A DNA stretch of 64,000 nt from Ahaetulla prasina (Eukaryota; Chordata; Lepidosauria; Squamata; Colubridae), in contig NC_080540.1 of the NCBI RefSeq assembly GCF_028640845.1, positions 280,751,524 through 280,815,523 of the forward strand. The letters run 5' to 3'. Shown piece by piece: positions 55,120 through 64,000 of this stretch. A program made the position numbers and the translations under genes. The notes beneath the pieces were generated by a model, which had not been told where the DNA came from, searched no databases, and worked only from the letters and a program-made list of their open reading frames with translations. How positions within the stretch are numbered: position 1 is the stretch's first letter; every line of letters starts with the position of its first letter.

Positions 55120-55245
55120 ACTCTTAAGTGGACAGAAGCTGAGGCGAGTGACAGGACCTCACCCTGCCACACAGTGCTTGGGCTCAAACCGCTGGAGCTG
55201 AAAACATCTCCAGCGTCAATAAGCCACTGAGACACCCCGCCTCTA
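55120..55245 (-). mobile_element. Diverged Sauria-type SINE head fragment
   Basis: 'ggacagaagctgaggcgagtgacagg ... caaaccgctggagctg ... taagccactgagacacc' is the head half only, with heavy divergence. Confidence 0.6.
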
Positions 55246-55980
55246 AAGAGTACAATGTACACATGGCTTCCTTGCATGCTTCTTTATACCTTTAATTTCT
55301 CTTTCTGTCCATAAGAAATCTACTGCTTCTTAGCCTTGATATTTCTGCTGCATATTTATTTGTTTGTTTATGTGTTTATGGAAATTTGTATTGCTGCCTA
55401 TTCGCACATGGCGACTCTTATATAAAACAGTAAAACTAATAATTCTATGGATCCTTTTTAAAAAAAATGCATATTAGATTTCCTATTTGTCCTTTTAACA
55501 TCCCTTGAACACCTGCCTAGCCCAGATCCAATGCTGTTAATTCCAGATTATGAAATCTATTTGTAAATCTTCAGTAGTTAGGGAAATAATCTCCTTACGT
55601 GCTCGTGGACACCCTCGCTATATTAACGAATTCCCCTCAGGTAGTCTAGTAGGCAACAGGACCTGTGTATTTTTCAAGAATTCAGATTGCTAATTAAAGA
55701 AACACACAGTTCTAATATTTCAGTGGTTCCCATCTTTCTGTTTCCATTTTTCATGATAGTAAATGACAGTTAAGCAATGCTTTCCCTCCCTTCCCTGTAG
55801 AGCAAGATCAAAGTGGTTTATATGGTATAAGAATGTTAATTTAGCCTTGAAGAAATAATCAGTAAGGGGCTGTTTCCTAGGTAATCCTTGCTTTCTGAGC
55901 TAAATCTTTACAAGCATTTCCTACCCACTTCTGCAAATTCAGTAGGCTTTGAAAAGTTGCGTGGGGAAGAGAAATCAACC

Positions 55981-56707
55981 TGTGGGAAGAAATATCCATC
56001 TGGTTCAGTTCCAAGCCGGGAGAAAGACACTGGAAACATGGAGGCTGATTGGAAAGATGGTTTAGTGATGAAGCAGAACCACCAAGCACATGATTCTAGT
56101 GCAGCTGACCACATGGAGTTGTGAGTGGGAGGCTATTTATACCTTCTCTTGGGCTTTGAACTTGAGCTTCCTGTTCCTGTGCAAGAATATGTATTCTATT
56201 GGCTATTGTCAGACTCCCATAGGGCCATGTAGGGGCTATGTAGGGGTCATGTAGGGGTCATCGCTGACTCTATAGGCAAAGTGCAACCTCTATAGGTGTT
56301 TGTCTCAGCTAAGTTTGGTTGAAGTTTCTGAGAGTGATGGAATGATGGGGCTTGTGTTCTGAAAGGATGTTGGGTAATTCCTATTTTGGCTGAGGGCTAA
56401 TCCTACCTTTGTTCAGACCTTGCTGCAGGGAATTTCAAAATATCTTGCCTTGAATTGATTTCTGCTGCAGTATTTGCTTTGCCTATGAATAGAGCTACCT
56501 AGATACTTGGCTTCCTTCAATAAGCTCTTTATCTCTTAAGTGCTGACATCTATTGAGGGCTACTAAGAAAAGTGGGGGCTGCTTTCTCTTTCTAAAATAA
56601 CATGCGTCTCCATTTCTCATCCAGGGAAATATAATATTCTGCCTTTTTTAAATATTTCTCAAAATATTTCATTCTTCTAGGAGAGGGTTGAGTGCTAACT
56701 TTCTACA
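55981..56707 (+). mobile_element. Solo LTR (family 1) in ADAMTS12 intron 2
   Basis: 727 bp beginning TGTGGGAAGAAATATCC and ending CTTTCTACA, exact 4-bp duplication AACC (55977-55980 and 56708-56711). TTTATACC lies about 150 bp in. The longest of the three copies. Confidence 0.75.
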
Positions 56708-56925
56708 AACCCCACAGACCTTTAGCCTTAGACCTGCTTCTGAGATTTGAAGGCATGAGAATAACACCTTGCATGCAATGAGACCGATTACTGTATAGAC
56801 CTGGCTCGGATCAAAGCAAAACAATGCTGGCCCTTACATTTCCTGATTGCTTATTTGTATCCTATGACTATCATTAACTGTTGTATCATTAAGTGCTAAA
56901 TTTGTACCCTATGACTATCATTAAG

Positions 56926-57137
56926 TATTGTAAGTGTTGTACCTTGATGAAGGTATCTTTTCTTTTATGTACACTGAGAGCAAATGCACCAAAGACAAAT
57001 TCCTTGTGTGTCCAATCACACTTGGCCAATAAAAAAAATTCTATTCTATTCTATTCTATTCTATTCTATTCTATTCTATTCTATTCTATTCTATTCTATT
57101 CTATTCTAATTTAGTCTAGTCTAGTCTAGTCTAGTCT
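56926..57137 (+). mobile_element. Rex1-like LINE 3' tail with (ATTCT)n then (AGTCT)n
   Basis: Tail matching 22310-22416, followed by ATTCT units (57040-57108) that change into AGTCT units (57114-57136). Confidence 0.8.
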
Positions 57138-57381
57138 ACATGGCGGTATTGTTTTGAAAGAAGGTGAATCCTTTTAATCGTTTTCCATGGTGGATAAACC
57201 ATGGAAATTGACGAAGAGGCAAGGACAAAGGTCACATTCTCTGTGTGTCCTTAGACATTTTCGATCATAGAAGTGAAAGATTCAACTTCCCCTTGCAATC
57301 AAGCACAAAAGGAATTTTGTGGTGGTGTTTTTCTTTCTTTCTTTTTTTTGGATCTGTGTCACAGAAGTCTTTGCAACAACC

Positions 57382-59110
57382 CAACTTTTTTTTTTTTTTG
57401 GAAACTACTTTCCCCAGGAGGTGAGAGTTATTTTCCGAATGACCCACCCTTTCTCCTCCCTCCCTGAAAAGTTCAATCCCAGTTCACAACAGTTATCTTG
57501 CCATTGTAACAGCTCCCATCGGGTCTATCTCCAGTCTCCGTGAACAACTTGGGAACTCTATTAATGTGTAAGAAAATAATTAGGTGGCTGGGAGCTGTTA
57601 GGATTTCCAATTGATGGTGCCATGTTGGGAGTCGGATGAGATAATTCTCCATGAACACACAACAGGGACTAGTAACTGCAAGCAATTAGGATTCATCCCA
57701 GTGCAGGGCAATACTATTACAAGGCAAGGAATTGGAAGGCCAAGATCTTTTTATATATATATATATAAAGGTTTTTTTATTAAATATACAGTTAAAAACA
57801 TTGGACATAGTGCGACTTCTCTGGTTCCAACATTTCCATCAAATTTTCCCTTACAACAGCTACAATTCCTATTCAATATATATACTTTTGTACGATCTAT
57901 CAAAATTCAGCTACATAAATCTCTTCTTCAATAGAAATTACATTCAATACCAATACAATTCCTATCTATCACATAATACTAACATAATAATTCTTAAACC
58001 CTTGATTTATCCATATTTCTCTGTCCCGACATTTCTCCTCCTCTCCAACCACTGATGAATTTAATTCCAGATTTCATGATATTCCGTTTCACTCTTGTCT
58101 TTGAGTCAGCCTGTCCATTTCTGCACAAGTCACTATCTTATTTATTATCTCTTCTTCAGGGGGAAAGCCAAGATCTTATTGTAACATGTTTGGTTGTATG
58201 GCTGTTTTTCTCAGTGGAGTGGATTCTTGGCTCACTCCCCAATCAACTTTTTTTTTTTTGGAAACTACTTTCCCCAGGAGGTGAGAGTTATTTTCCGAAT
58301 GACCCACCCTTTCTCCTCCCTCCCTGAAAAGTTCAATCCCAGTTCACAACGGTTATCTTGCCATTGTAACAGCTCCCATCGGGTCTATCTCCAGTCTCCG
58401 TGAACAACTTGGGAACTCTATTAATGTGTAAGAAAATAATTAGGTGGCTGGGAGCTGTTAGGCTTTCCAATTGAAGGTGCCATGTTGGGAGTCGGGTGAG
58501 ATAATTCTCCATGAACACACAACAGGGACTAGTAACTGCAAGCAATTAGGATTCATCCCAGTGCAGGGCAATACTATTACAAGGCAAGGAATTGGAAGGC
58601 CAAGATCTTTTTATATATATATATATATAAAGGTTTTTTTTATTAAATATACAGTTAAAAACATTGGACATAGTGCGACTTCTCTGGCTCCAACATTTCC
58701 ATCAAATTTTCCCTTACAACAGCTACAATTCCTATATCAATATATATATACTTTTGTACGATCTATCAAAATTCAGCTACATAAATCTCTTCTTCAATAG
58801 AAATTACATTCAATACCAATACAATTCCTACCTATCACATAATACTAACATAATAATTCTTAAACCCTTGATTTATCTATATTTCTCTGTCCCGACATTT
58901 CTCCTCCTCTCCAACCACTGATGAATTTAATTCCAGATTTCATGATATTCCGTTTCACTCTTGTCTTTGAGTCAGCCTGTCCATTTCTGCACAAGTCACT
59001 ATCTTATTTATTATCTCTTCTTCAGGGGGAAAGCCAAGATCTTATTGTAACATGTTTGGTTGTATGGCTGTTTTTCTCAGTGGAGTGGATTCTTGGCTCA
59101 CTCCCCCAAT
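57382..59110. repeat. Recent tandem duplication, two units of about 0.86 kb
   Basis: Unit 1 is 57382-58243 (862 bp) and unit 2 is 58244-59110 (867 bp), nearly identical along their length. The differences I saw are mainly homopolymer, TA-length and single-base changes. The shared hexamer CAACTT at 57382, 58244 and 59111 marks the junctions. Each unit begins with a T-run and contains a non-repetitive-looking 290-bp stretch (57470-57735; 58330-58595) followed by the L1-like insertion. Confidence 0.9.
57750..58166 (-). mobile_element. L1-like 3' UTR insertion inside tandem unit 1
   Basis: 417 bp bounded by an 11-bp duplication GCCAAGATCTT (57739-57749 and 58167-58177). It starts with a (TA)n/T tract and 'taaaaacattggacatagtgcgac'. 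The same insertion with the same boundaries is in unit 2 (about 58610-59032), so it predates the duplication. Confidence 0.7.
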
Positions 59111-60294
59111 CAACTTTGGAGAATCCACTCTGGCAGCATAGCAGCACAATTTGATTTAAAAGACCCAATATAGGCTTGTTGTCATGCTAGCATTAAAGTT
59201 TGGAGGGCATCTGAGTTTAGCCACTGCAGCAATTGTAGAAACATAGGGAATTGCTAGAAACCAATACTTTTATTGTTAGGATGGAGATGTGTGTTTAAGA
59301 CACAGCTCTGAAGAGGTGGAATGAGGCATTCATGTTACTGGTTAGCAAAGGAGCACTGTTGGTTGACCATTTTCTGTGCTCAAATGTTGGTTCCAATGAA
59401 ATGCTAAATGGACAGTGATTCTCTGTGATAGACTCATAAAATAATCTATCCTTGATGTTCTGACGGCCAAATAAATATAATAATGGTCAAGCCAGTCTGG
59501 ATCAGTCTTTAAAACAGTCTGTGTTTTAAATTAGAAGAAGGGAAGAAGGAAAACTCGATCAACTGGGCGAATCCATCATACAGGCAATCTTGCTAGTTAT
59601 TTCTCTCAGCTGCAGATTTTTGGATTTTGTTTTGGTTTTTCCAAAAACAATTCCAGTTTTTCCAAGAACAATTCTCTACTTTCCTCAGGAGCATGGAATT
59701 CCTGTATATGATGGAAAAATCATTATCGCAACTTCTAGGTTTTAGAGAAATTTTATTAGATAAATTGATCACATGCACTTCAAGCATGCTGTAAGCCTTG
59801 CTGGCATATTTTTTTTGCTGATGTTTAGAGGTTAGATACAAGTCAGACAATTCAAGAATATGAAAATATCATGAAGGTGAACTTCAGTTTTTTAAGAGCT
59901 GTTAAGTTCAGCCAGTTCATAATTTCTAATCTTTATGACAGCATTGGAGTTCTACCGAGGACTTCATAATGAAAACTGATCTGGGACTTCATTAAAATTT
60001 ATTATCATGTTTGCAGGTTCACATTTGTGAGCGTACGGTACATGTTTGCCCCTGCTTATTTCTCCCAGGAACATAGACAATTAACAACAGATGGTATTGT
60101 GGTATTACTATAATATGTGAACTTATTTGAGAAGAACCAGACAGTAAAAAGAAAGTTTGGTTTGTTCACATTTTGTTCTCTGGGTTATCCTTCTTCAAAT
60201 AAACAAGGGTTCTTAGTTTCCATTATATGCTATATAAAGCATGCTGAGCTGTAACTAATGGTGCTTACCCAGTGGGTAAGGTGGTATCTGGTTT

Positions 60295-60612
60295 TATTTG
60301 GAACGAACTTCCCCCGGGTTTACGCCAAATACCTGACCCTCGGACCTTTCGCCGCGAACTGAAGACACATCTTTTCATTCGCGCGGGGCTGGCTTAAAAT
60401 TTTATGGATTTTATAATTTTTATTATGAATTTTAAATGGGGTTTTAGTTTTTCTATACATTTTAAATTTTTAGGCTAATTATAATAAGTTTTTTAATTTT
60501 GTATTTTATACTGTATATTGTCTTGTTTGTTTTTATTCTGCCTGTACACCGCCCTGAGTCCTTCGGGAGAAGGGCGGTATAAAAATCAAATAAATAATAA
60601 TAATAATAATAA
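60295..60612 (+). mobile_element. L2 LINE 3' terminus, third copy
   Basis: Starts within 'tggaacgaacttcccccgggttt' and ends 'gccctgagtccttcgggagaagggcgg' with an ATAATA tail. Confidence 0.8.
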
Positions 60613-60686
60613 TATTTGGTCACAGGAGGTTGTCCTTATCCTTGTTTGTCTTTGGCGTGGAACCTGAGATACCTACCAGCTTTCTA

Positions 60687-61009
60687 TAGAGATTCTCAGT
60701 CATCCAAGTCATGGTTGTCCCAACGGTGCTTTTTCAAGAAGCAACTGGACTTTCTGGTTTTTCTTTGAAGACGTTTCTCTTCTCATCCAAGAAGCTTCTT
60801 CAACTCTGAGTGTTGTGTTAGTTGTGCCTTCTGTATAAATTCGGTGACCTGTTCCAATACTTCTGTTCGTAGAAGTGATTTCACACTCTTGGAGTATGTG
60901 TTCCACTCTCGCTTTCAAAACTTCAGTTGTGAAATCAATCTGTTTTATTCTTTCATTGAGAAGGTGGAGCTGGGCTTTCTGCAGGGTGTTTTCTGCCCTG
61001 TGTCCCTTC
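60687..61009 (-). mobile_element. Penelope-like terminal fragment, second family
   Basis: 'agattctcagtcatccaagtca' ... 'tttgaagacgtttctcttctcatcc' ... 'aagaagcttcttcaactctgag' is the terminal repeat of a second, Neptune-type Penelope family. On the minus strand it carries TTGAAGA, a GCTTCT/AGAAGA arm around TGGATG and GAAACGTC (60770-60803): a hammerhead-like core with the first C changed to T. It is interrupted at 61010 by a hAT MITE. Confidence 0.6.
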
Positions 61010-61231
61010 CAGCGGGACTAGTTTGCCGAACGCATGCTCGCTTTGCGCCCGCATGCCTTCCATGCATGTGCCCAGCATTCTGTGCATGTGCTTTGCTCAC
61101 TCGTGCACCTTCTGTGCATGCATCCGGCCACGAAAACATGCCTAAATAGGACAGCATAGAGCCCTGGTCCACTCGCGATTTCTGCTACCAGTTCGCCTAA
61201 ACCAGTACGAACTGTCTGAATACCACCTCTG
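61010..61231 (+). mobile_element. hAT MITE inserted in a Penelope-like remnant
   Basis: Starts CAGCGGGACTAGTTTG and ends GAATACCACCTCTG. Flanks GTCCCTTC and GTCTCTTA agree at 6 of 8. Same type as 35584-35818, with 'tgtgcatgtgcc' tracts. Confidence 0.65.
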
Positions 61232-61724
61232 GTCTCTTAATTGTTGAGCATAGGCACCGGCTGTTGGGGATAAAACTCTGCTGTCTGCATCTCAGACTGT
61301 AGCGCAAATGGTTCCTGTCACCTGCAATTTTTCTGGAAATCTGTTCAACTAACCTACTATCCCCAGATGCTGCTGCTATGTAAATACCCAGAATTTAAAA
61401 GTAACCTAATCTAAAGGGATCAAAATAACTAAGGGATATGTCTTTTAAAGGAGGAATGGAAAATAATTTCTTTTCATGCTGAGGGTCTCCCTACTTTAGC
61501 TGCACAGTTCTGGACAAACTATCCTTGGAGCTCAACTTACACATATGCAATGGACATGCTTGACATGAAAATTATTGATGAAAAAGCTGCAGGCTTGGTG
61601 ACTGGAAGCAAAATGTAGCAAGATCTGTGGCTTTTGAGGGGTGCAGTGAGAGGGCCTCCAAGTTGGTTGCCTTGCCATTAAAGCTAATTCCCAATTGTGT
61701 GGTTTTTATCAATTTTAACATGCA

Positions 61725-61880
61725 TGGACTTCAACTCCCAGAATTCCCCAACCAGCAAGGGAATTTTGGAGGTAGAATCCCACACATCTTAAAATTGTGG
61801 AGGTTGGGAAATTTTATTTTAGATCAGTGTTTCTCAGACTTGGCAACTTTCAAATATCTGGATTTCGGTTCCCAAAGTTT
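61725..61880. mobile_element. Remnants of palindromic hAT MITEs
   Basis: 'ggacttcaactcccagaattcccc' (61727-61750) and a second partial unit starting CAGTGTTTCTCAGACTTGGC (61827). Boundaries have decayed. Confidence 0.45.
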
Positions 61881-61970
61881 AGAATAAGAGAATAACAAAG
61901 TAACATAGTTGGAAGGGACTTTGGAGGTTATCTAGTTCAGGCACCTGCACAAGCAGGAGACCCTATAGGC

Positions 61971-62858
61971 CCTTGATGGCGAACCTATGGCATGCGTGCC
62001 AGAGTGGCATGCAGCACCTTCTCTGATGACATGTGAGCCGTCACCCCAGTTTAGCTCCATTGTGCATGCGCGCGCGTGTGTGTTGTGACCCAGGTTCCTG
62101 GACCTGGACTCCTGGACCCGGATGATTCAGAAAGTGAGGGAGAAGACCTGGCAAGCCCTTCTTCTCTTGGGCCCTCTCCCTCCCTGGCACCCACTCAAAG
62201 GGAGGAGGAGGGGCCGGCAAGGCCTGATTCTCTGGAGCCTTCTTCTGATTTGGCAACGCCCCAAGAACAGTTTTGGAGTGATGCAAGACTGCGCAGACGT
62301 GACCGGTGCGCGCAGCAGAAACAGCGTTGGGATAAGGCCAAGGAATGATGGACATCTGCAGAGACTATAAATAGGAGGCGGGACTTCCTGGTTTTTTGTC
62401 TTGGACAAAGCAATGAATTTGCGCGGGCAAACTGTATCAATGGAAGGAAGAATATATTCGTGAGTAATTCTGGCCTTATCTATAATTTCCTCGTTATCTC
62501 CAGAAACTTGGCAGGCCCATGGGTAGACGTGGCCAGGACATTTATCTATGTAAATAAATTAGAAAAGGAGGCCTCTGACTGACTCTTTGCTGGGAGTATT
62601 GGGGGGAGGGAAACAGAACAGCGCGCCTCCTCCCAGCGAACTGTTCTTCCGGTCTTTGCCCCGTATGTTCAGGGTGTGGGTGGGTGGGTCAAGAGCGCAT
62701 GTGCTCGGGGACAGATTGCGTACAGGGGCCTGTGCGTGCATCCACGGGGGGCATGTTGGGCAGGGTGCAGGCAGGGCTCGCACGTGCATTGCATTTTGGG
62801 GGTTTGGGCACACACACACACTTTGGACAGTTGATCCGGAAAAGGTTAGCCATCACTG
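61971..62858 (-). mobile_element. hAT-type element (TAACCTTT family) split by an LTR
   Basis: Ends CCTTGATGGCGAACCTAT and AAAGGTTAGCCATCACTG (complement CAGTGATGGCTAACCTTT). The 8-bp duplication is CTATAGGC (61963-61970) against TTATAGGC (62859-62866). It sits inside a CR1 3' end, and its own interior is interrupted by the LTR at 62077-62620. Confidence 0.75.
62077..62620 (+). mobile_element. Solo LTR (family 2 relative), gypsy-like
   Basis: 544 bp, TGTGTGTTGTGACCC... to ...AAACAGAACA, 5-bp duplication GCGCG (62072-62076 and 62621-62625). U3 has an open frame (DDSESEGEDLASPSSLGP, then a basic end RRRDRCAQQKQRWDKAKE) stopping at 62346. A TATAAATA box follows at 62366. Inserted in the hAT element 61971-62858. 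Confidence 0.7.
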
Positions 62859-64000
62859 TTATAGGCCTATACCATTCCAGACAAGTGGCTGTCCAGTCTC
62901 TTCTTGAAAGTCTCCACTGATGGAGCACCAGCAACTTTTGAAGGCAAGCTGTTACACTATTCTCACCATTAGAAAATTTCTCCTAATTTCTAAATAAGGG
63001 TGGGTCTAGATAAGCAATTTTCCTACCAGCAATTTTATTTATTTACCAGCTGCCAAATTGGTGCCTGTACTTGCATCTGTCAATGTTTCCAAAATACCAA
63101 AATATTTTTTTCACATTTCTCCTCTTAGTCTTCACTTCTCTTTTTTTGGGGGGGCATATTTAGTAACAAACAATTTATCAGAATTGAGAATGGACACCAT
63201 GAGATTGCCTATCAAAAAGTATCTAGGCAACAGACTGATTTGTTTCCCTCTAACTGGCAATCAATGAACCTCCTGCTGATAAAACATATTCCATCACGAA
63301 AATAAGATAAATTTCAATCCATGAAATTTATTCTGGTGTTATACATAATAGAAATAATAAAGCAGAGGAAAATCTTTTTGCATAACAAGAGCTTTACTTA
63401 TCTAACAGTGAATCTATTTATTTACTAAATCAATAACATCTCTCAGTGGCATACAGATTTTAAAAACAGAACATTTAAACAAAGGAAAACATCTCCCAGA
63501 ACATAAATATTCAAACTGACGTACGAATTCCCATAAGAGGCTTTTTGCTGTACCACCTAAAGCCTACGGGAAACAGCCAGATTTTCAAAGTCTTGCCAAA
63601 TGCAGTCATAACAATATTTTAGGTAAATTATATAATGACATCTGGACCAGCATACATCCACCAGTCTTGTTTTCTCCTGTCCATTAGTGGTGTGTAAATA
63701 TTTGCCCTTTTATTCAGAAATCTGTGTAATTCAAGAGAACTAAATACCGCTAAAACTCTTGTGCCTTTTTGTTTGTGACCTTAATTGGGCAAAACGGTGT
63801 GTCATTGGGCAACAATTATAGAACCAGGTTACTTCAAATTGGTTAAATTACAGCATGCTGGTTGCTTCAGAGCTGTTGTGCTGGGGCTGCTTCAGCACCG
63901 CTATTTGATTTTCAAGGACTTTCAAAATTCTGTTACAGTATTAAACTGCCTCAGAATGTAGTATAATCCTTGTGGTGTCTATTTACTGACCTGGCATTTC

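Larger units (their letters stand above)
61890..63010 (-). mobile_element. CR1 LINE 3' end split by a hAT element
   Basis: 'aacatagttggaagggactttgg' (61904) to 61970 and 'ataggcctataccattccagacaagtgg' (62862) to 63010 are the two halves of a CR1 terminus in minus orientation. The element 61971-62858 separates them. Confidence 0.8.
46645..64000 (+). other. ADAMTS12: ADAMTS12 intron 2, start (continues beyond window)
   Basis: Everything after the exon 2 donor appears intronic because no further ADAMTS12 exon was found. It is mostly transposon-derived (listed separately). Stretches of more than 300 bases with nothing recognised: about 49490-50215, 52066-52755, 53645-55120, 55250-55976, 57140-57380, 59115-60290, 61235-61725 and 63012-64000. 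Confidence 0.7.

Noticed and set aside
59115..60290. ADAMTS12 exon 3 candidates in intron 2
   Set aside because: I looked for the GFF-like and DFFIEP-like propeptide continuation with splice sites and found none by eye; absence is not proof.
62076..62348. 90-codon frame as a host gene
   Set aside because: It starts at the LTR end and stops before the LTR TATA box; treated as part of the LTR and reported as a finding instead.

Overview
The window is vertebrate nuclear DNA, almost certainly from a squamate reptile and most probably a snake. The evidence is the repeat mix: Sauria-type SINEs whose tails match the 3' end of Bov-B, a Bov-B (RTE) 3' end, many CR1 3' ends, L2, a Rex1-like LINE, L1 and Penelope-like fragments, abundant hAT-type MITEs, and AATAG pentanucleotide arrays grown from LINE tails, which are a known feature of snake genomes. 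The species assignment is inference.

Only two protein-coding genes are supported. RXFP3, the relaxin-3 receptor and a class A GPCR, lies on the minus strand at about 9.2-10.6 kb as one intact coding exon with a CpG-rich region upstream. ADAMTS12 starts on the plus strand. Exon 1 (signal peptide and start of the propeptide) is at 42788-42914 and exon 2 (propeptide) at 46286-46644; the window ends inside intron 2. The genes are divergent and about 32 kb apart. As I recall the human map, RXFP3 and ADAMTS12 are also divergent neighbours on chromosome 5p13. No RNA genes, operons or CRISPR arrays are present.

Layout: 1-9 kb, an LTR fragment cut by a hAT element, CR1, a Tigger-like MITE, a SINE and a SPIN-like hAT element. 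9-11.2 kb, RXFP3 and its CpG-rich 5' region. 11-18 kb, mostly unassigned AT-rich DNA, plus a hAT-type element carrying a piece that looks like centrobin (CNTROB) and a solo LTR. 18-20.4 kb, Penelope-like fragments head to head with hammerhead-ribozyme-like cores, then a probable LTR. 20.8-27.3 kb, nested SINE/LINE/MITE insertions. 27.9-29.7 kb, an L1 3' fragment inside a hAT element. 30-42 kb, dispersed MITEs, solo LTRs, CR1 and a second SPIN-like copy. 42.8 kb to the end, ADAMTS12 exon 1, intron 1, exon 2 and intron 2. Intron 2 holds two L2 copies and a third L2 tail, Bov-B, a 0.86-kb tandem duplication and a triple nest (CR1 hit by a hAT element hit by an LTR).

Most transposon boundaries below were fixed by reading the target-site duplications (TSDs) directly: 8 bp for hAT elements, 4-6 bp for LTRs, 8-14 bp for LINEs and SINEs. 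Element family names come from memory of consensus sequences and no database was searched.
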